Shown: positions 32,787 through 36,057 of the stretch, piece after piece
Layout of the letters: each line of letters begins with the position of its first letter
Numbering within the stretch: the stretch's first letter is position 1
Assembly (NCBI GenBank): GCA_945897865.1
Contig: CAMDHJ010000017.1
Coordinates: 1-36,057, forward strand
Length of the DNA stretch: 36,057 nucleotides
Reading direction: 5' to 3'
Origin: Tepidiphilus sp. J10
Lineage (GTDB): Bacteria; Pseudomonadota; Gammaproteobacteria; Burkholderiales; Thiobacillaceae
Made by a program: the position numbers and the translations under genes
Notes under the pieces: model-generated
Told to the model about the DNA's origin: nothing
Databases searched by the model: none
The model's input: the letters and a program-made list of their open reading frames with translations, nothing else

Positions 32787-35204
32787 ATGGACAGCAACGG
32801 CTCCCGCTTCCTGCTGCTGAACTCCGCCGCTGACTTCGGCGAGCGTTCCGCCGACTGCGGCTGGGATGCGGCTTTGGGCGCGTTCATGCTGGCCCGGCAG
32901 GATACGCCACGGCTGCCGCATCTGCCGGCTGCCGAAGCGCGCGCGCTGTTGGCCGCCAGCGGACCGCTGGTGCTCGATGATCATGACCAGATCGGCCGCC
33001 TGTCGGAGGATAGGCGGCGATTCGAATTCGCGTTGAAATGGCCGGCCATGCCTGGCGATTGGCGGCCGGTTTTAGCAGAGCTAGCTGGCGACAGCGCCCC
33101 CAGCATGGAAGCCCTGACGCTGGACCCGGTCGACGCGCCGCCGGACACCGTGTTCAGCGATCTGCATCTTGGTGGCGAAGGTTTGGCGGCGCTGGTCTGG
33201 CGCGGCGACGCGCGCAACGGATTGACCGTGGTGCATCTGCGCAAACGCTGGCAGGCGCTGTGCGATCTGGCGTTTTTGCCCGAATCCTCTCCCAAGCGGG
33301 TCTGGATCGATGCCGAAAACCGCATCTGGGTGGCCGGCGATGCCGACCTCGCGCTTTGTCGCGGCGGCCCGCTGCCGCAGCCTTACGCGCCGCGGCCGGA
33401 GCGTTTCGAGCCGAGCCAGATCAATCCCGATCCATTGCGTCCGCTGTGGCGGCAGGCGTTGCCGGAGAATGCCGGCCTGCTCGGCATCGCCGGCGACGCC
33501 GACTGGCTTTATCTGCTGGTCGAACTGGCGCCGGCGGACACTGGCGGCGCGCGCCAGGCCATCATCCGCCGTCGGCTGGATGCGGCTGACGATCTGCCGC
33601 TGGAAGTTTTTTTCATCGACTCCAGCCTGTCCTTCGCCACCGATCTCGCGGTCGTGTCCAACGACACCCGTTCGCTCGGCCGGTTGCTGTTACTGGCGCC
33701 GCTGGATGCCACAGCACAGAAGGAATCGCGCCGCGATTGCGCAGTGGTGACGCTGGAGCAATCCGCCGAAGGTGGCATCGCGCGGGCGCAGCCGGAACGC
33801 TGGCCGATGCGCTCGCTCGCCGCGCCGCGTTTCGTCCGCTCGCTGGATGGGCAGCCGCACTATCTGTCCACCGACCGGCCACGCCGCTTGTATCCGCTGG
33901 CGCAAGCCCGCTTCGCGCAACAAGCCGAAGCCGTGCTCAGCATCCGCCTGGATGCCGGCGAGCCGGATGTGTTGTGGCATCGCTTGATGCTGGAAGCCTG
34001 CATTCCGCCCGGCTGCCGCTTGCGCGTCGCGGCGCGGGTGTGCGACGACTGGGAATGCCGCGCCGACTCCAGCTGGGACGAACAGGCCGAACCGCTGTGG
34101 TTGCCGCAGGCGTCCGAATTGCCGTTCGATGCCGGTCGCCTGGCATCCATCCCGAACCAGCAGGGTCTGTTCGAAATCCTGCTGCAACGCCCGAACGGCA
34201 ACGTGCGCGAACTGCGCGGCCGTTATCTGGAACTGCGCCTGAGCCTCTCCGGCGACGGCCGCGCCAGCCCGGCCATCCACGCCATCCGCGCCTGGTATCC
34301 GCGTTTTTCCTGGCAACAGGCCTATCTGCCGGCGCATTTCCAGCAACAGGAACGGCCGCCGCAAATAACGCCGGAGACACCGCAGGCCGCCAATGCCGCC
34401 GATCTGCGCGAACGCCTGCTGGCCAGCCTGGAAGGCATGCTGATGCCGATCGAAGAACGCATCGCCGCCGGCGAATCGCTGCTCTATCCGGAATCCATGC
34501 CGGTCGAACGCCTGCACGGCTTCGCCCGCATGCTCGGCTGCGCGCTGCCGGCGCACTGGCCGCAACGCCGGCAGCGCGAATGGCTGGCGCATCAGGGCGT
34601 GCTGCAACAACGCCGTGGTTCCTATGCCGGCCTTTGTCTGGCGCTGGACATCGCCACCGACGGCGCAGTCGGCCGCGGCCAGATCGTGCCGGTGGAAGAT
34701 TTCCGTCTGCGCCGCACGCTGGCCACGGTGCTCGGCATCGACTTCAGCGACGACCGGCATCCGCTGACGCTGGGCACCGGCCAGTCCGGCAACAGCATGG
34801 TCGGCGAAAGCCTGATCCTGACCGACGAGGATGCGCGCGAATTCCTTGCGCTGTTCGCGCCCGAACTGGCTACAAGTCGGCGCGACCGCCGCATCGTGGC
34901 GCAGTTCTTCGACCGTTACGCGCGCCGCCTCAGCGTTGTTCTGCACGGCGAGGCGCGCGGCCTGCGCCGCACGGTGGAAGCGATCCTGGCCGAACAGACG
35001 CCGGCGGTGATGCAGTGGGCGATCCGCGAAACCGAGCATCCGTTCGTGCTCGGGCTGTCGCCGTTGTTGCAGATCGATACCTACCTGGAACGCCAGCCGC
35101 CGTTCGGCCGTGTGGTGCTGCAGCGCAGCCGCCTCGGCCGTGGCGATCTGCTGACCAATCCCGCCGCGCTGTCGCCCGAGCATGCGCATCCGGGCATCCA
35201 TTGA
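32787..35204 (+). CDS. Tail/baseplate protein, Pvc12-like with TIGR02242-type tail domain (805 aa)
   Basis: Residues about 525-640 match the phage tail protein domain (P2 gpI-like): RERLLASLEGMLMPIEERIA, LLYPESMPVERLHGFARMLG, WPQRRQREWLAHQGVLQQRR and GSYAGLCLALDIAT. The first ~500 residues look beta-rich and may form a propeller (NGLTVVHLRKRW, RVWIDAENRIWVAGD), as in Pvc12. In PVC this protein is a large wedge subunit. The ATG at 32787 follows GTTGAGGCGATC; ribosomes may arrive from the bridging frame. The next gene begins 18 bp after its stop. Confidence 0.88.
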   Translation: MDSNGSRFLLLNSAADFGERSADCGWDAALGAFMLARQDTPRLPHLPAAEARALLAASGPLVLDDHDQIGRLSEDRRRFEFALKWPAMPGDWRPVLAELAGDSAPSMEALTLDPVDAPPDTVFSDLHLGGEGLAALVWRGDARNGLTVVHLRKRWQALCDLAFLPESSPKRVWIDAENRIWVAGDADLALCRGGPLPQPYAPRPERFEPSQINPDPLRPLWRQALPENAGLLGIAGDADWLYLLVELAPADTGGARQAIIRRRLDAADDLPLEVFFIDSSLSFATDLAVVSNDTRSLGRLLLLAPLDATAQKESRRDCAVVTLEQSAEGGIARAQPERWPMRSLAAPRFVRSLDGQPHYLSTDRPRRLYPLAQARFAQQAEAVLSIRLDAGEPDVLWHRLMLEACIPPGCRLRVAARVCDDWECRADSSWDEQAEPLWLPQASELPFDAGRLASIPNQQGLFEILLQRPNGNVRELRGRYLELRLSLSGDGRASPAIHAIRAWYPRFSWQQAYLPAHFQQQERPPQITPETPQAANAADLRERLLASLEGMLMPIEERIAAGESLLYPESMPVERLHGFARMLGCALPAHWPQRRQREWLAHQGVLQQRRGSYAGLCLALDIATDGAVGRGQIVPVEDFRLRRTLATVLGIDFSDDRHPLTLGTGQSGNSMVGESLILTDEDAREFLALFAPELATSRRDRRIVAQFFDRYARRLSVVLHGEARGLRRTVEAILAEQTPAVMQWAIRETEHPFVLGLSPLLQIDTYLERQPPFGRVVLQRSRLGRGDLLTNPAALSPEHAHPGIH

Positions 35205-35222
35205 TTAACAAGGAGCCATGTC

Positions 35223-36057
35223 ATGACCGAAACCGCCGACAAAGACCAGAGCCTGGTCGCGGACAGCGAATTCGAGCAGCCCCTGGCCCGCGTCGCCTAC
35301 CAGCCGGGCATGTTGCTGGGGCTGGAGGCGACCCGATCCGAGCAGGATTACCACCGCCGCCGCCTCAACCGGCACGCCTACTGGCTGCACGGCAGCGGCA
35401 CCGTCTGCGGCCTGCGCGTCTACGCCCAGGCCGATGATCCCGGCAACGCCGACGATCAGGTGCTGGTGCGGCTGTTCGTCACCGGCGGCGTTGCGATTGA
35501 CGGACTCGGCCGCGAGGTCGGCGTCGGCGAACCGCATTGCATCGACCTGACCGCCTGGCTGAGCAGCCAGTTCGAGGACGAAAACCTGTGGGGCGGGCTA
35601 ATCCGCGATGGCTACGACCTCGCCGACAACATGCTGTGGCTGAAGGTCACGCTGCGTTATCAGGATTGCCCGAGCGGCCTGCAACCGGTGCTGGCCAGCG
35701 CCGTCAACGCCGGCACCGACCCGGTGCAGCCGAGCCGGATCAAGGACAACGTGTTGCTGGAACTGGTTGCGGAACGCCCGGCGGATGCCCTCGGCGAGCG
35801 GCCGTTCGAAGCCCACAACGGGCTGCCCGAACTGGCCGGGCTGGTCGCCGACAAGCTGAATCCGCTGGAAAAGGAGCGCTTGCAAGCCGCCGCCGGCAAG
35901 ACGAAAGAGCAACTCGAACTCGGCGCCCGCCTGCTCTATGCGCTGAGCGACGACAACCACGCACTGGAAGCGCGCGAGACCGGCGCCGATGCCGCCGCCC
36001 GCCTGGCGCGCATCCTGCTCGCCCGGATTCGCATCGAACTCGGCGCCGAAGCTGACG
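35223..36057 (+). CDS. Injection-system-associated protein of unknown function, cut by the window edge
   Basis: At least 278 codons, open to the last base. AAGGAGCCATGTC precedes the ATG. The first ~110 residues carry a compact motif set: YQPGMLLGLEATRSEQDYHR, RRRLNRHAYWLHGSGTVCGL and VTGGVAIDGLGREVGV. I recall proteins with this 'HNR-LHG-GxVCGL ... DGxGRE' pattern in other eCIS loci, without known function. The remainder is helical and charged. No signal peptide or membrane helix is seen. The C-terminal part lies outside the window. Confidence 0.7.
   Translation, partial: MTETADKDQSLVADSEFEQPLARVAYQPGMLLGLEATRSEQDYHRRRLNRHAYWLHGSGTVCGLRVYAQADDPGNADDQVLVRLFVTGGVAIDGLGREVGVGEPHCIDLTAWLSSQFEDENLWGGLIRDGYDLADNMLWLKVTLRYQDCPSGLQPVLASAVNAGTDPVQPSRIKDNVLLELVAERPADALGERPFEAHNGLPELAGLVADKLNPLEKERLQAAAGKTKEQLELGARLLYALSDDNHALEARETGADAAARLARILLARIRIELGAEAD

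Noticed and set aside
33690-35201. Long frames on both strands over the Pvc12-like gene
   Set aside because: Shadows of the 805-residue frame, which has domain motifs, a start and operon spacing.
19353-36057. Ordinary prophage
   Set aside because: Tail-type genes only in view, with DUF4255, two tube proteins and eCIS-type baseplate proteins; no head, packaging, lysis or integrase genes seen, though the right flank is not visible.

Overview
This window looks like part of a betaproteobacterial chromosome from a sulfur-oxidising lineage. The clues are a soxYZAB cluster, a grpE-dnaK-dnaJ heat-shock cluster with sigma-32-type promoters, a DUF1015 gene and an mlaF-type ABC gene. The exact genus cannot be fixed from sequence alone; a Rhodocyclales or Accumulibacter-like host is a guess. 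Coding density is high. GC is high in the core and in the right half, and visibly lower at about 17.0-18.2 kb.

Layout. (1) 1-135 is the terminus of an IS21-like element that has cut off the 3' end of an EamA/DMT exporter gene; that gene is coupled to a class I glutamine amidotransferase gene. (2) 1981-4010 is a compact minus-strand operon: membrane protein, winged-helix regulator and two small lipoproteins. Its promoter carries two identical-class palindromes 22 bp apart, a clear candidate autoregulatory operator. (3) 4084-7832 is soxY-soxZ-soxA-soxB, with no soxX and no soxCD in the window. (4) 8031-11363 holds a DUF1015 protein, a YihY/BrkB membrane protein fused to a cyclic-nucleotide-binding domain, and a stand-alone CZB zinc-binding protein. 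(5) 11390-15252 is the heat-shock cluster. (6) 15386-16189 is mlaF without its usual partner genes next to it.

(7) 16.2-19.0 kb is an accessory island. It holds a ParE-type toxin-antitoxin pair bracketed by short REP-like repeats, then integron-type gene cassettes with two attC sites and no integrase in view. One cassette carries a phospholipase-D-like nuclease. The other carries a pentapeptide-repeat gene that stops where a REP array and a REP-associated tyrosine transposase (RAYT) gene begin.

(8) From 19353 to the right edge runs a phage-tail-like contractile injection system (eCIS/Afp/PVC type): DUF4255 cap protein, a carboxypeptidase-regulatory-like protein, sheath, tube, a divergent second sheath-like protein, a second tube protein, a Pvc7-like protein, a 54-residue DUF5908-like protein, hub, spike, an unrecognised 573-residue protein with a C-terminal membrane segment, gp25-like, gp6-like and Pvc12-like baseplate proteins, and a partial gene at the edge. 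ATPase, tape measure, tail fibre and effectors are not in view and would be expected further right.

The least expected structures are in region 8. Two long palindromes of one repeat family sit exactly at gene junctions of the injection-system operon. Each is flanked by a duplicated copy of the junction sequence, and each lies inside a short open frame that bridges the two genes. A third family member lies between dnaK and dnaJ.
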